Below, in pieces: positions 26,481-39,703 of a stretch of 64,000 nucleotides of DNA. This DNA is from Flaccisagitta enflata. Lineage: Eukaryota > Chaetognatha > Sagittoidea > Aphragmophora. The stretch spans positions 2,046,001 to 2,110,000 of the forward strand of contig OZ231128.1 of assembly GCA_965153355.1 (NCBI GenBank). Reading direction: 5' to 3'. The first letter of the stretch is position 1. Each line of letters begins with the position of its first letter. The position numbers were made by a program, and so were the translations under genes. The notes beneath the pieces were generated by a model, which was given only the letters and a program-made list of their open reading frames with translations, was not told the DNA's origin and searched no databases.

Positions 26481-26738
26481 GGGGGTGTTTCTAGTCACAG
26501 ACAATCGCGTTTTTAACGGGCCACTCGGTCACTCACTACGTTCGTTCGCTCACACCGCTCACTCCACTTACTCGCTCTGCAGCGCTACGCTCCCTTTGCA
26601 CGCTCGCTCCGTTCACAGGCTCACTCACTCACTTTGCTCACTCCCTCATAGGAAGGTGAAATTGGTGGATATATGTTCATGCTGTAAATGCGTTTAATGG
26701 GAAGAAACGCGTTTTTCATCTTCAGTAGAAACACGCCC
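26481..26738. mobile_element. PIF/Harbinger (Tourist)-like MITE
   Basis: Ends GGGGGTGTTTCTAGT and AGTAGAAACACGCCC (13 of 15 matching), flanked by TAA on both sides (26478-26480, 26739-26741), as expected for this superfamily. The interior is a CACTCG/GCTCACTC low-complexity stretch. Confidence 0.75.
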
Positions 26739-27146
26739 TAATCAGCAATGCAACTGTTTCAAATTACGGTAGTTTATGAGCAACTCAATCTTTAACCGAC
26801 TCAAACATCATCATTCTTCCAGCTGTTAATGTTTGGCTATAAACCGCGTTTCGTGAAATCGCATGACTTGTTGCTGTGAAGTCCTCCCAATCTTAAGTCA
26901 TCACGAAGCCTTCATTTAGCATCACATGCTTGGATGATGACGATGTGAGAAAACTTATTAATGACGTGAGAGAAAGTGAAACGAATACTGGATACTGCTG
27001 CACTCAAGGCCTCTCATGCATGACCACTGCTTTTTTTGAGGCCTCTCTCATAAATGACCAGTTTAGCCCTGGCCCGGATCAACCATGCGCGAGGCCTGAG
27101 GCTACAGTTGCTGCGAGGCCCCTGAAAAAAACTGATATAGTTTTAA

Positions 27147-27340
27147 CAAGCCTTACATGGCCAATAAGTAGTCATTTGTGGGTGGGCAGGGGCAGTGATG
27201 TAGGTGGGCAGGGCAGTATGTGAGTGGGTTAGGGCTGTATTGTGGCAGGGCAGGGGCAGTAATGCTCAGAAATCGCTTTTCTAGCCAAATTCACGCTTTA
27301 GGACACGCTCTTATAGAGTCGCTTAGCAAGTGACTAAAAA
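27147..27340 (+). mobile_element. Hairpin-family element (GTGGGCAGGGGC triplicate type)
   Basis: Head CAAGCCTTACATGGCC, AGTCATTTG, three GTGGGCAGGGGCAGTAT-type repeats, then TTATAGA and hairpin GTCGCTTAGCAAGTGAC followed by TAAAAA. The stem has changed on both sides relative to the 4952 copy. Confidence 0.78.
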
Positions 27341-27378
27341 ACTATAAAAGCAGTCAGTTCAAAGGCTGTTGTTTAAAA

Positions 27379-27593
27379 CAAGGCCCGATACACGGCCACC
27401 GAAATCGCGTGTGGGTGGGTAGGGGCCATATTTGAGGTCACTAGATCATTTAGGCAGGAGCAGTGAGGTCAAATAATAAAATCATAAAAAAAAAAGTAAA
27501 ATGGGGAGCAACTGACTGACTGACCAACCAACCGGCCGACGGACAGACGAATGGACAAAGCGGGTTGTTCAGTCACGTGCAAGTGACGAAAAA
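27379..27593 (+). mobile_element. Hairpin-family element in tandem with the previous copy
   Basis: Complete layout: CAAGGCCCGATACACGGCC, GGGTGGGTAGGGGCC, a GTGAGGTCAAATAAT block, GACTGACC core, CAAAGCGGGTTGT and a tail stem GTCAC/GTGAC, again paired after substitution on both sides. Confidence 0.8.
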
Positions 27594-28017
27594 CACACAA
27601 TGATAACTGAATTTACTTTTTTCTACAATGAAGTTTTTGCATGTTAATATTCAAATCAATAAACTTTCAGGCCAACAAGGGATGTTGAAGTGGTCAATTT
27701 TTATGCTGCTTCCACTGCTTCTGCTTCCCCTTCCGCCTTGGCTTCTATTTTGTAGTGCGAATACAAGTAGCTATCCCACCTACCCCAACAAAAGTGATTA
27801 ATCACTTCCTCATCCTTAATTCAAACTACAGTCTGACACCACTAAAAACTCATGAATCTTTTTTTGATTTTTTTATGAGCTGATTCAAAAAAGCTACACG
27901 CCATTTTATGGGGAATGGTAACTTAATTTTTCTAACCTATTTTTTTTTATATTCCTTACTGCAGATCTTCTTCTTTTATTTCTTCCATCAGCTTATATTC
28001 ATCACCTTATGATGGGA

Positions 28018-28145
28018 GAGCTTTTCTTCTTCTTCTTCTGCTTCTTCTTCTTCTACTCCTTCTCCTTCTCCTTCTTCTTCTTCTTCTTCCTCCTTTTCTT
28101 CTTCTTCCTTTTCTTCTTCTTCTCCTTCTTTTTTTTCCCCCCTTC
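28018..28145 (+). repeat. CTT-rich imperfect repeat
   Basis: TTC/TCC mixture of a polypyrimidine tract. Confidence 0.9.
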
Positions 28146-28347
28146 TTTTATTTCTCCTCTTTTTTTTCTCTTCCCTTTTCCCTCAAAGCGCGAGGCCCCC
28201 AGGAGCGCGAGGCCTAAGGCTAAGCCTTTTTAGCCTATTGGTTGATCCAGGCCAGGTTTAGCCACAAATTTGATGATCTTCGCGCATCAGGTGCTGGAGA
28301 GTGTTAGATTTGAGGCAGTGACCCAATCGCAAACTTTGTGCTGTGAA

Positions 28348-28405
<58 letters not shown>

Positions 28406-28644
28406 ATTGTTGTTGTTGTAGTTTTTTTTTTGTTGTTGTGGTTTGAGTTGTTGTGGCTGTTGTCTTTTGTTGTCTTTTTTTTCTATGTGGTGGCATTAAC
28501 AATGGTTGTGGTGTTGATGGTGCAGGTGATTGTCGTGTATCATTTGCGTTGTTGTTGTTATTTTAGTTTTTTTTCGTTACGTGTGGTGTTTGTGGTGGAG
28601 ATTGTCGAATATCATTTTCGTCGTCGTCGTCGTCGTCGTCGTCG

Positions 28645-28722
<78 letters not shown>
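28348..28722 (+). repeat. GTT and GTC microsatellites
   Basis: GTT 28348-28420 with interruptions; GTC then GTT 28618-28722. Confidence 0.95.
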
Positions 28723-28725
<3 letters not shown>

Positions 28726-29159
28726 TCGCTGTAATTGCTCTTGTGACTACTTTTTATCGATCTGGTCATCTCTCATCAGGACGTTCACGAAATATTAACG
28801 GTTCCCATACGTATACCAAAGCAACACTCGTATTCTTTCGAAAATTATAGTGACAATTCATTGTTGCTATAAAACTTCGGCAAATATAGCAAACACTTGT
28901 TAATTCAACACTATCAAATAACACACACGACCACTGGGATCGACGGACACTTCAAATTCCATCTTAGCCCAAGGGGGCAAACTCGGGGCGGTCCAACGGG
29001 CGGTCGGGCGGCCCTTGACATGGTCAGGCAACGATTAATCGCCGGGGGCGAGTAAGTAACGGATTCTGTAATAAAATCCTATGGGAGTGGGAAGAGGAAG
29101 AAGATTAACCGATATGGACCGACGGCGAAAGCGAGAGAGGGTAAAGTGTGATGCCGTCG

Positions 29160-29262
<103 letters not shown>

Positions 29263-30272
29263 CGACCCCTCTCAGTCCCTGGAGGCCATAAAAGCCGGCT
29301 GACCGACTGAGAGGTAAGTCATATCCAAACTCACTCGAGCCTAGAACAGCGATAAGTACCTCCTCGAAGACAAGAACAGATAACAGCTCTCGTTTCTCCT
29401 CTTTTCTATTCGATCTCCCACTCACTCTCCCTCAAAAGTTTTGTCCTTCTACGATATCAGCGCTCTTTCTCACTCTATCTCCATCTCCATTCCCGACATT
29501 TTATGATCACTGCATTTTTCTGGGCACACGAAAACTGAGGATAACGACGCAGCCCAAAAACAAACGACAACGATAAAGGCTCGCTTTGGTCAAGTATCCA
29601 TCCTATAATTTCGCTCTCTCTCTCTCTATCTCACGCACTTACATCCAAATCTCCGCAAGAACGAGAACGACACATTTAACATTTTCTCTCGATCATTCGT
29701 CGCATTCTCGAGACTCTCGATCAAATCCATCATTCTTTCGTCCAAAACAAATTCTTGACTATTTTTTGTCACCTTCTCGACCGTTCTCTTCTCAACAACA
29801 ACTTTGGAAGTAAAACTTTTGCAACTTTTTTTTCTTCCACGAAAATCAAACGAAGTTCTGCGTTTTCCTGCTTCATACGAACTACGCGTCATCTGTGCTT
29901 TGGATTACAATATTGGCCACGAAGTCAATCTCGAACATTTGCGCCATCTATTATGTATCGATAGAATCTATCCCATCCTCAATTGACAATCGCTCTTCCG
30001 TCCAAAGTGACCATAACACCCGGAAACGAAAACATTTCCTCCCATATCCTTACGATCTCTGAAGCTACCATCTTACTTCCGTCAGTGACACCGTCTTTGG
30101 CATCCGGAATTGATTCTTGATTCGTTTCTGTCTCTCTCTCTCTTCATCCTCACTTCCCCCCATCAACTCGTCCACCAATCCAAACTGCGAACTTTTTCTT
30201 TTTAACTTTCCGTGTTACATCGATCGACGACATCATCTTTGTCACAACTTGTCACAAACAAAGAAATCCACG

Positions 30273-30692
30273 ATGGCAGGTTCCACCTCGATCACTTTGC
30301 TCCTCAGCATCGCCGCTTCTGTCATCCTCATCATCATGTCGTCGGCGCCTTCGTCTTTCGTCGAAGGTCGGCCGTTCATTGACAATCCGCGCCGATTCAC
30401 ACACGACATCTACTGGAACATCTCCAACCCGATGTTCGACCGCAGCAACACCGATCACGTCATTGATGTCGAGGTAAGCATCTTGTTTAGTGACTGCTGC
30501 GCTGTTCAATGTATTTTGTGACTGCTGTTGTTCAATTCTGTTCGATGTATTTTGTGACTGCTCTCGCTCTCCCTTGGATCATCCATGATGAAATATGCAA
30601 AATATCTTTCTTTTTTTTTCTTTTTCTTTTTCTTTCTTTCTTTCTGTCTGTCTTTCTTTTTGTCTTTCTTTCCTTCCCTTTCTTTCTCTCGT

Positions 30693-30748
<56 letters not shown>

Positions 30749-31982
30749 TTTCTCTTTCTTTCTTTTTCTCTTTCTTTCTTTCTTTCTTTCTGAAAGTCTC
30801 TTTCATTCCCGATCTGGCCCATCATTCCTCTTCTTTGCCCTACCCTATTGTTTGTTTGTTGTTTTATTGCTCATGTTTTTTTTTGGGTCAAACCAAGAAA
30901 TATCAATTAGTTAATGACTCTCCTCCTCATTCTCTCTCCATCATCAGGTCGGTGACAAGATCAACATTCTCTGCCCTCAATGGAACACTTCCGATCTACG
31001 CGGTTACCCGGAATACCACAGCCTCTACATGGTCACGCGGGATCAATACACTTCCTGCCGTCTCGATCTCGACGCGCCCACTTCCTACCGTTGGCTTTTC
31101 GGCTGTTCCGCTCCGAAAAGACGTAACATCTTCTCCATCTTCGTCACGCCTTTTTCCCCTCATCCATTCGGCCTCGAGTTTCAACCCGGTCAAGATTATT
31201 ACTTCATTTCTCCCTCGTCCGGTTTCTCGACGGGCATGAAGGACAGCGAAGGCGGTCTTTGCCGATCCATGAATATGAAGATGGTCCTCCGCGTCGCCGG
31301 AAATAAAGTCGACGAACGTGTCGACGCGCCATTCGTCGACGATTCGATCGTCGAAGACGTCGTCCACAAACCGGTCGTCCACAAGAAGAAGGTCCTCACC
31401 GAATTCTTCCACCCGAATCATCATCGTTTCGCCGGCAAAAGCGCCAAAAACGCCGGAAGCTCCGTCATGCCGCAGAAATCTTCCTCGTCCACGACGCCGA
31501 GACGTCATCATTCCTCCTCTTCCTCCTCCAAGATCAACGCCGACGTCAAAGTTATCGAGATCCTCAACAAAAACGGCGACGAAGAAATCATCGTCGACGT
31601 TCAAGACAATAAAGACGCTTTCTCATCATCCTCCTCTTCCTCATCCTCCAACTCTGTCGCTGGATGGCGCCGTCATCAGCAAAAGAAGCTGCAGCAACAG
31701 CGGCTCGAGGACGAAGAAGCGAGGAACCGCATCCCCGAGTCGATCGACGACATGTTTGATACCAGAAGACGTCTCGATGATGATAACGACGACGGCGCCG
31801 TCGACGAAGAGTTGGAGGTCATCTCGAATCGCATCTCAAGCTACGGCGGCAGCGGCGCTTACGTCATCGACGTGATCACACCGCAGCGGCGCGTCGGCGA
31901 CGCGGCGTCTTCCGCTTCTCATTTGACGACGCCGTCGTTGGCGTTGGCGGCGCTTTTTGTCTGCATTCTTCGGTGGTTTTGA
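30273..31982 (+). CDS. Ephrin (Eph receptor ligand), probably GPI-anchored
   Basis: Two exons, 30273-30473 and 30948-31982 (GAG|GTAAGC donor, TCATCAG acceptor, phase 0), give 411 residues. Ephrins are cell-surface ligands of Eph receptor tyrosine kinases. Residues 1-30 are a signal peptide. The receptor-binding domain runs from ~42 to ~185, with WNISNPMF and NTDHVIDV at its start, the four conserved cysteines (C76, C104, C120, C172), the loop FSPHPFGLEF (136-145), PGQDYYFIS (147-155) and GGLC before NMKM. The rest (~190-380) is a long Ser-, His-, Asp- and Arg-rich linker, partly coded by short repeats, far longer than in typical ephrins. The end (~388-411) is hydrophobic with small residues before it, fitting a GPI signal rather than a B-type cytoplasmic tail. 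The intron holds a TTTC microsatellite, and the 3' UTR a 170-bp CT run before AATAAA at 32788. The ephrin call is very secure; the anchor type is inferred. Confidence 0.94.
30474..30947 (+). other. Ephrin intron with TTTC microsatellite
   Basis: A 474-bp phase-0 intron between the signal/stalk exon and the main receptor-binding exon. Bases ~30605-30790 are a TTTC run (pyrimidine-rich on the sense strand). The acceptor tract is CTCTCTCCATCATCAG. Confidence 0.9.
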
Positions 31983-32303
31983 AAGGACTATTAATAGAAA
32001 ACAATACAGCGTCAGTCATATACTCTATTTTAAACCAAACAAAAAATGTGATTTCGTGATAACACTCTCTCTATCTCTCTCCCCATCTCCACCGTCATTT
32101 GCAATCCACCGCGCCGTTGTCTTTCAGAAGAAAAAAAATTGAGAGTTCAGCCTTGTAACATGTCGTCTTGTTTATTACGTGTTGAAAAGAGTTTGTTTTT
32201 GTCTACACTGTTATACTGATTTCGTTTTAACTCTTGTTGCATCGCTGGCTTTCGAGGTATATCTCAGAAATCTCCCCCCCCCACCCTTCCAGTCTTTATA
32301 TCT

Positions 32304-32478
<175 letters not shown>

Positions 32479-32787
32479 CGTTTACTTCTTGTTCACTGTG
32501 AATCGTTTAATAGCTCTTCATCATGAACTAAAAGTAAACTCGCGATAAATTGTGATTGTACATAAACTGTAGAATTGGACTAGAACGTTTAACTAGTGTG
32601 TTTAACTAGAAAGTTTCATTTAGTTTCATAGTCGGTATACTGTTGCTATTTTTAGATGTATACCGAACTCGTTCTTTGATTTTTTTTGCAATCAGAGAAA
32701 TTATCATTATGTACTGTGTACATCTTAACATGTTCATAAATCTATTGATAGTAGCGTGTTATACATTCCTGTCATTTTTTTTTCGTT

Positions 32788-32793
32788 AATAAA
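32788..32793 (+). terminator. Candidate poly(A) signal of the ephrin gene
   Basis: AATAAA about 805 bp after the ephrin stop codon, followed by a T/G-rich stretch. It is the first clear hexamer on the sense strand; it would place the 32.3-32.5 kb CT run inside the 3' UTR. Confidence 0.4.
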
Positions 32794-32799
32794 CTGTTG

Positions 32800-34100
32800 A
32801 TTGGATTATTACATGGTGACCTCTTTAGCAGAAGAAGTAATAGACAGAAAAGACAAGTCAGTTAGATGATGGAACTGGTTCATTAATAGAGAAAGTGATG
32901 CGTTGGCAACTTGGTATACAGCCATGGGTCAATTTGATTTTTGTAAGTCGCCTACAAGCTACTATACTTTTTGTACGTGGACAACACTTAGCTTTCTTGA
33001 GACGATGGATTTGATTTCATCACTTCCCTGTCCGATTGCTTGCAATTTCATCTTTGGCCCGGCCTGACTCAAGCAATGGGCAGTCGTATGTCTTGCCTTG
33101 TAAAATAGTTCAGCACATAAGTACTTCCTTGAGAAAACTAGCAGTAAAGTACTCCCAGTATGGGAAGGCCGGACGTTTGTTATGTCAATGTGTCAGACAC
33201 GGTTAACGCTTATGCCCTAAAAGGCTTAGACTTGTTTGGCTTAGTTCTTGTTAAGCCTAGAACCTGTTTTATTGGCATACCTTTAGCCCTATATCATACC
33301 TGACCTCGATTCTATGCTCTAAGGGTATGGTTTCTCAACAACGTTACATTCGGCTGATTTGTTTAATTTTGGAAACAAAGGTAACACACATTAGCCCTTA
33401 ACTATTTTGGTAAGGAGTTTTCTTTTGGGTTAGAGTGAGAGGGAATGTCATTCAAACTCTGATTTTTGGAAAACTAGGAATGATGTAGTAACTAGTCCGT
33501 TTATTTTAGTTTGGGTATAGTGAGGCCGCAGGGTACGACAAAGTGCCCAAGCGCGCAAGCATTGCTTGTAGGCAGCTAACAAATTTTGTAGGCAGGGATA
33601 TAGGGCAAAAATCAAAATGAGAAGCAAATAGAAAAAAAAAGATTTGTTTATTAAAAATTAAGATCAAACACCAGTAAAAATTACTAAAACCAAGTTGCCT
33701 TGAATTTAGTTTTTGGTTCAGTAATTATTTTGTTCAACTTTCATATAAACATTTTGTAGGCAAGAGGTAGTAAGAAAGTGAGTATAGTGAGGGATGATGT
33801 TCTACCTATCATACAATAACCATGTCCTGGACTTGACTGAGTTTATAAAAAGGGTTGATCAGTGAACGCATGGATTTGAGAAACCTCCCTCGTCATCTCC
33901 TCTTCCCCCCACCTCTCCTCTTCCCCCACCCCCCCCCCCCCTCCACCTCTCCTCTTCTTTGGTCAGCCAATTCGTTCTCACTTTCATTTTACCCCCAAAA
34001 AGATATTTTCACACGTGAAAGGATTTGCAGAATGTCTTTCAAGCGTGTAAAATATGTAGAATGGGCTAAAAGAGAAAATTGACCAGAAAACAAATCTTGT
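32800..34100. other. Downstream flank of ephrin, no gene seen
   Basis: Unique, AT-rich sequence with several stop codons in every frame and no known motif. Confidence 0.5.
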
Positions 34101-34101
34101 C

Positions 34102-34439
<338 letters not shown>

Positions 34440-34563
34440 AACGCTTGAGGCAACCCGGGAAAGTATTTTCCCAGAGGGTTACAATGAGGAACGTGGGTCG
34501 CGTGATTTTACACTTCGATTTGGCTGGCCATAATTTGCAGTAATGCCTAATGGTCAGACAAGA

Positions 34564-34565
34564 CG

Positions 34566-34660
<95 letters not shown>

Positions 34661-34662
34661 GA
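34564..34662 (+). repeat. GTT microsatellite
   Basis: Pure run of about 33 units. Confidence 0.98.
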
Positions 34663-35027
34663 TGTGCGCTGACAATCTTTCCGATACGATAGTTGGCAGA
34701 TTTAAATATTTTTAAGAATGCTTGACCGACAAATATTTTACTTTTTTTACGAATTAGATTACCCATGTTAAAGCCTCTTTCTTTTTCAACATCACAAAAT
34801 AGGACCAATATCAGACCGATATCAGAAAAAAAGGACCAATATCACAACATCACAAAATAGGACCAATATCAGACTGATATCAGAAATTTCTAAAGAATGA
34901 TAATTATGATTTGGATGTCATTTCAAAACGCCAACAAACACTGCAAACAACATATCCAATAGAAGTACACTTTTTTATTTTTTTTAAGAACGTCATTTTT
35001 TTTCTGAAGCCTTTATAAGAGATACAG

Positions 35028-35618
35028 TGGGGTTTGTGGAATAACAGCCTAAACTGGAGGAAGCTATTTAAGTGTCTTAATTTCATTTGACAAACTTGAT
35101 TTTTGAAATATAAGTTGTTTTCTTGATGCTTTTGTCCCTAAGTTTTTCGGTTGCTATGGAAACCAAAATTATTTTTTTGAACATTTATAACAACTAGAAT
35201 ATTTATATCTTGACAAATATTATCAGGGAACATTGCTCAGAATCCAATTTGCTACAATTTTCCCACAGTATGTCCTGTAAGAATATTGCTTGTTAAGCGG
35301 TTGCGAGGGAGCATCATTTAACGGTTGCTAGGTGTGATGCCCCCTAGCAACGGCCAAACAAGCAATTTTCTTACAGAACATACTGTGGGAAAGTTGTAGC
35401 AAATTTAATTTTGAGCAATGTTCCTGACAATATATCTCAAAATATAGATATTTTAATGGTTATAAATGTTCGAAAAAATAATTTTGATTTCCATAGCAAC
35501 CGAAAAACTCAGGGACAAAAGCATTGAGTGAACAACTTATATTTCAAATATCAAGTTTGTCAAATGAAATTAAGACACTTAAATACCTTCCTCCAGTTTA
35601 GGCTGTTATTCTACGAAC
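35028..35618. mobile_element. Foldback element with 8-bp duplication
   Basis: Arms of ~280 bp (about 35039-35325 and 35345-35612) around a short centre with GGTTGCTAGG / CCTAGCAAC. AGATACAG flanks both ends (35020-35027, 35619-35626). No coding frame. Confidence 0.78.
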
Positions 35619-35847
35619 AGATACAGCTATTAGTAAAAAAACTATAACGTTCTTAATTTTCAAGGCTTGATGTTTCTGTGAAATGGACAACATTACTACC
35701 AAACCAAACTAAGATAAGAACAAGAACTTTAGAAGCTCTAACTGGTGTTTAATCGCAACCTTTTACAATTATCCTTTTAATTAGCAAAAATCCACGAGAC
35801 AGTCGCTGTCTGAGGGCTGAGGACAGGGCTTTTACATGGACAAAGCC

Positions 35848-35965
35848 TTTATCCGCAGTTTTATCCGCAGTTTTAAGTGCTCCACAGTGTTATCCGCAGG
35901 TTTATCCGCAGGTTTATCCGCAGGTTTATCCGCAGGTTTATCTGCAGGTTTATCCGCAGGTTTAT
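35848..35965 (+). repeat. 12-bp tandem repeat GGTTTATCCGCA
   Basis: About six continuous units at 35889-35965, with related TTTATCCGCAG units just before. Confidence 0.85.
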
Positions 35966-36169
35966 TCTAGGTCTAACTGCTGATTTACCCGCATTATTCA
36001 TCAAGATACAAGGGTGTCAGGAAGAGGCTATCGCTGGAGAAAAAAAAGAATATTAGCTAATCATAGAATGAAAAAAAGTGAGATAATGACTTGAGGAGGA
36101 AAGGAGTTGGCTCTGTAGCTGGCGATGGCGACGACGATGGCGCTGGTGCTCCTGTTGACATGGAGCTGG

Positions 36170-36766
36170 AATAGGCGGCGGCGGCGAAGATGACAACGAC
36201 AATGACGATGACAACAAAGCGACAACGACGACGACGACAACGACGACGACAGTGAAAACGACAACAACAATGACGACGACGGAAAAAAAGAAAATGAAAA
36301 ACAGTTATTATGGGAATTGAGAAGAGAAAAAAAGGGTGAGGAACAAAACAAAAAGATAGAGACGCTGGCGCTGGCACTGGCGCTGGCGCTGGCGCTGGCG
36401 CTGGCGCTGGCGAAGAAGAGCAGGAGGTGACATGGCGGCGATGTCGATGGCGCTGGCGCTGGCGCTGGCAATGGAGAGGAGGAAAAAGAGAGGCGATGGC
36501 GATGGCGAAGGCGATGGCGATAGCAATGAATTGTTTACACTTCTCGTCGCCTTCGCCGTCGCCGTTGCCATCGCCATCACCATCATTATCCTTAATGTTG
36601 TCATCATAGCTGACATTGTTCTCAAATTTAACGACGACGACGACGGCGGCGGCGGAGGCGGCGGCGAAGACAACGACTACAACAATGATGACAACGATGA
36701 CGACGACGATGACGACGACAACGACGACAGCGGCGGCGGCGGCGGTGGCGGCGGTGAAGACGACAA

Positions 36767-36826
<60 letters not shown>

Positions 36827-36832
36827 AAAAAA
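36170..36832 (+). repeat. GGCGCT, GATGGC, GAC and GGC simple-repeat complex
   Basis: A mosaic of GC-rich tri- and hexanucleotide repeats on one strand; open on both strands by composition. Confidence 0.9.
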
Positions 36833-36995
36833 AGAAAATCATAAAAAGAGAACAAAGAAAACAGGGAAAAAAACAAAAAAAGCTAAAAAAAAAGAAAAAA
36901 ACAACAAAAACTTCATTGTTATTGCCTTCATTGTCGCCATCTCCAGCGCCAGTGCCAGCGCCATCATCATCTTCATGGGAAAAAACTGCGGATAG
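36432..36995 (+). CDS. Low-complexity open frame, doubtful gene
   Basis: 187 codons: a hydrophobic stretch (LFTLLVAFAVAVAIAITI), Asp/Gly runs from GAC/GGC trinucleotides, a Lys-rich block, then a second hydrophobic stretch. The frame lies wholly in a GGCGCT/GATGGC/GAC simple-repeat region, and long frames also occur on the other strand, so its openness may follow from repeat composition alone. It superficially recalls the Asp-run plus membrane layout of the gene at 60166. No function is proposed. Confidence 0.12.
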
Positions 36996-37130
36996 ACCCT
37001 CATCTCCCTCAGACTACTCATGGAAGAAATCCACTTCAAACTAGGTTCTTATAAAAAATAAAAAGTAAACAGAGCAGATCGGAAAAAGAACCACAAAATG
37101 ACAGAAGAACAGAAATAGATCCATGCGATT

Positions 37131-37208
<78 letters not shown>
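37131..37208 (+). repeat. AAC microsatellite
   Basis: CAA run of 26 units. Confidence 0.98.
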
Positions 37209-37219
<11 letters not shown>

Positions 37220-38163
37220 TGAACGAGGTATGTTGGTCGTAATGCGAATGTTCATTGGCCTTCTCTGAGTAATTGCGATTGCGTGTACTAAAACGATCAC
37301 CTAACTCACTTAGCTCAAATAGTTTTTGTCAGTCATGACTTCAAAGAGATTTCTTATTCATTAGACTAACACCTGTCCGGTGCGAGGGAAATCAATTCGT
37401 GTTTGAAACGACTTACTAGTTACAACAGTGTCTCTCTTTCTTTCTCATCCCCTATTAGAACAAGAGCACTTTCTTCATTCAAAGAGAGAACTGGGGAAAC
37501 TCTCTGGGAGAAACCCCTGTGAAGGAATCTACACAGCTCGCCTAATGTAATCAAGCGGATAAGTGGTTATGAGAATTTTTTTTTTCATTATTAGAAAAAA
37601 CCATCAAATTCACCATCATCACTTAAAGTAATCAGAACAATAACAAAAATAATACTATCAAAATTGCCACCCCTGTTGCAAACAATTATTGACAATAACC
37701 TAAACAAAAGCAAAAACGGGCCTATCCATTGAATCATGAACTCTGGGCTGGAAATTTGGCCAGTAATGGCCCATTCCACTGAAGCATGACCTCGTGCTTC
37801 AGTTGAATTGGAATTCGTGCCACAGTTGATTGACTCTTAACATCTTTTCATACTGAAATTGGCCTCTCATTTACTGCAATGAAATGCGAAGTCACTGAGG
37901 TTTCTTTTTTGATTGGTTGCAAATATGTTAGTAGAAAAAGGAATTTATTTGATTTGATTTGATTTAGATTTTTTTTCTTTTAAATCATCATCTTTGAATA
38001 TCTTTTTTTTTTTTTTTCAATTTTTCTCTTTCTTGTTTAATCGAATCTTTTCTTATACTTGTTTTTCTCCTATAAATTTTTGTTTTTGTCTTTTTGAAGG
38101 AAAAAAGGTTTTCTTACATGCTTTTGCTTTTTCCAAAATGATTAAAACTAAGCAAATGTAAAA

Positions 38164-38298
38164 CAAGGATGCATGGCAATCCAGTCGTGGACGGTTTGGC
38201 AGGAGCAGTAATGCAAAAATCGCACGCAATTAAAAAATGTGGCGTACCGACCTACCGACCGACACTGCAAGGTGTAGAGTCGCGTGTCCGCGACTAAT
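38164..38298 (+). mobile_element. Short hairpin-family element
   Basis: CAAGGATGCATGGC head, AGTCGTGGACG, GGCAGGAGCAGTAATGC, a very short core and hairpin AGTCGCGTGTCCGCGACT. Confidence 0.78.
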
Positions 38299-38610
38299 AA
38301 TGTTTCCTTTTGGATATCAAAATTCCCAAGGAGAAATAGAGAGAGATGGAAAAGGAGGGGATTTCTTTATTCCTTCAAATAAGCATTGAAAAAAAAATTG
38401 ACTATCTTTTCTACTATGACAAAAAAAGTTACTTCTAATTCCACTGAAGCTCGAATTGCAAAAGGCACTTATTATTTCTTATTCCACTAAAGCACTAGGG
38501 TGTGCCTCAGTGGAAACAATTTCAACTTAAGCACGAATTTCGTGATTAATAATTCAGAGGATGCCCCAAAAAACGCTATTATTACCATTAAAATCATTAC
38601 AACTACTATT

Positions 38611-38749
<139 letters not shown>

Positions 38750-39232
38750 GTTCTGCTATCAACAATAACAACAATAAAAAAAAAATCAACTTTCTTTCTT
38801 TTTCTTTCAGAAGTCCAACATTGAAAGAGCGTCAGTGTCCCACCGTGCAATTCGATTATTTTTATTATTGTTCTGATTATTTGAAGTGAATATGACGAAT
38901 ATGATAGTTTCATTATTAATGAGAAAAAAACTTTCTCATAACCACTTATCTGCGCAGCTGCTTGATCACATTTGGCGCTCAGTGTAGATTCCCCTCAAAA
39001 GAGTTTTAGTGCGCTCCTCCAATCGCGTATCATCATCATCCTCATATTCATCGCGTTGTTGGTTGACCACAAACGTTATTAGTATTCGTTATTCTTCTTT
39101 TGCAATCGTGGGAATTGAGCGGAAAATAAGATCAGGAATTAGGACTGGGTACTTCTTTTTTTTTTTTGCCTCTAGCTCAAAGTCTCTCCGTTTACTCGGA
39201 TGATGATGGCAAGTGGCCCTAGTCTCAATTAC

Positions 39233-39234
<2 letters not shown>

Positions 39235-39283
<49 letters not shown>
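39235..39283 (+). repeat. GA microsatellite
   Basis: Pure GA run of about 24 units. Confidence 0.97.
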
Positions 39284-39286
<3 letters not shown>

Positions 39287-39409
39287 AGTTTCACGCAAAA
39301 CAAACATACACGCCGAATGAATCGAATCATGAATCGTTGCTGTGATGCATAAGTAAAAATCAACCAATCACTCAATCAAATCGAATTATCAAATGACCAA
39401 CGATTGCCG

Positions 39410-39542
39410 ACAGAAAAAGAAAAAGAAAGAATAGTAGAATGAAAGAAAGAAACACGAAAGAATAGAAGAAAGAAAGAAAAAACGGAAGTATAGAAGGAAG
39501 AAAGACATAAAGACATAAAGACATAGAGACAGAGAGAAAGAG

Positions 39543-39598
<56 letters not shown>

Positions 39599-39635
39599 TG
39601 AAAGTTTAAAAGAAAGAAAGAAAGAAAGAAAGAAA

Positions 39636-39701
<66 letters not shown>
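39410..39701 (+). repeat. AAAG microsatellite
   Basis: Imperfect at left, nearly pure 39540-39701 with one short break at 39597-39610. Confidence 0.95.

Positions 39702-39703
<2 letters not shown>

Noticed and set aside
29281-29320. TATA-like CATAAAAG and GAGGTAAGTC donor upstream of ephrin
   Set aside because: The two are too close to form a sensible promoter plus leader exon; not listed as a promoter.
31318-31875. Second frame and antisense frames over the ephrin stalk
   Set aside because: They are shadows of the GC-rich ephrin exon with no family motif.
36057-36842. 261-codon minus-strand frame
   Set aside because: It is Val/Ala/Pro runs from the same simple repeats that open the plus strand.
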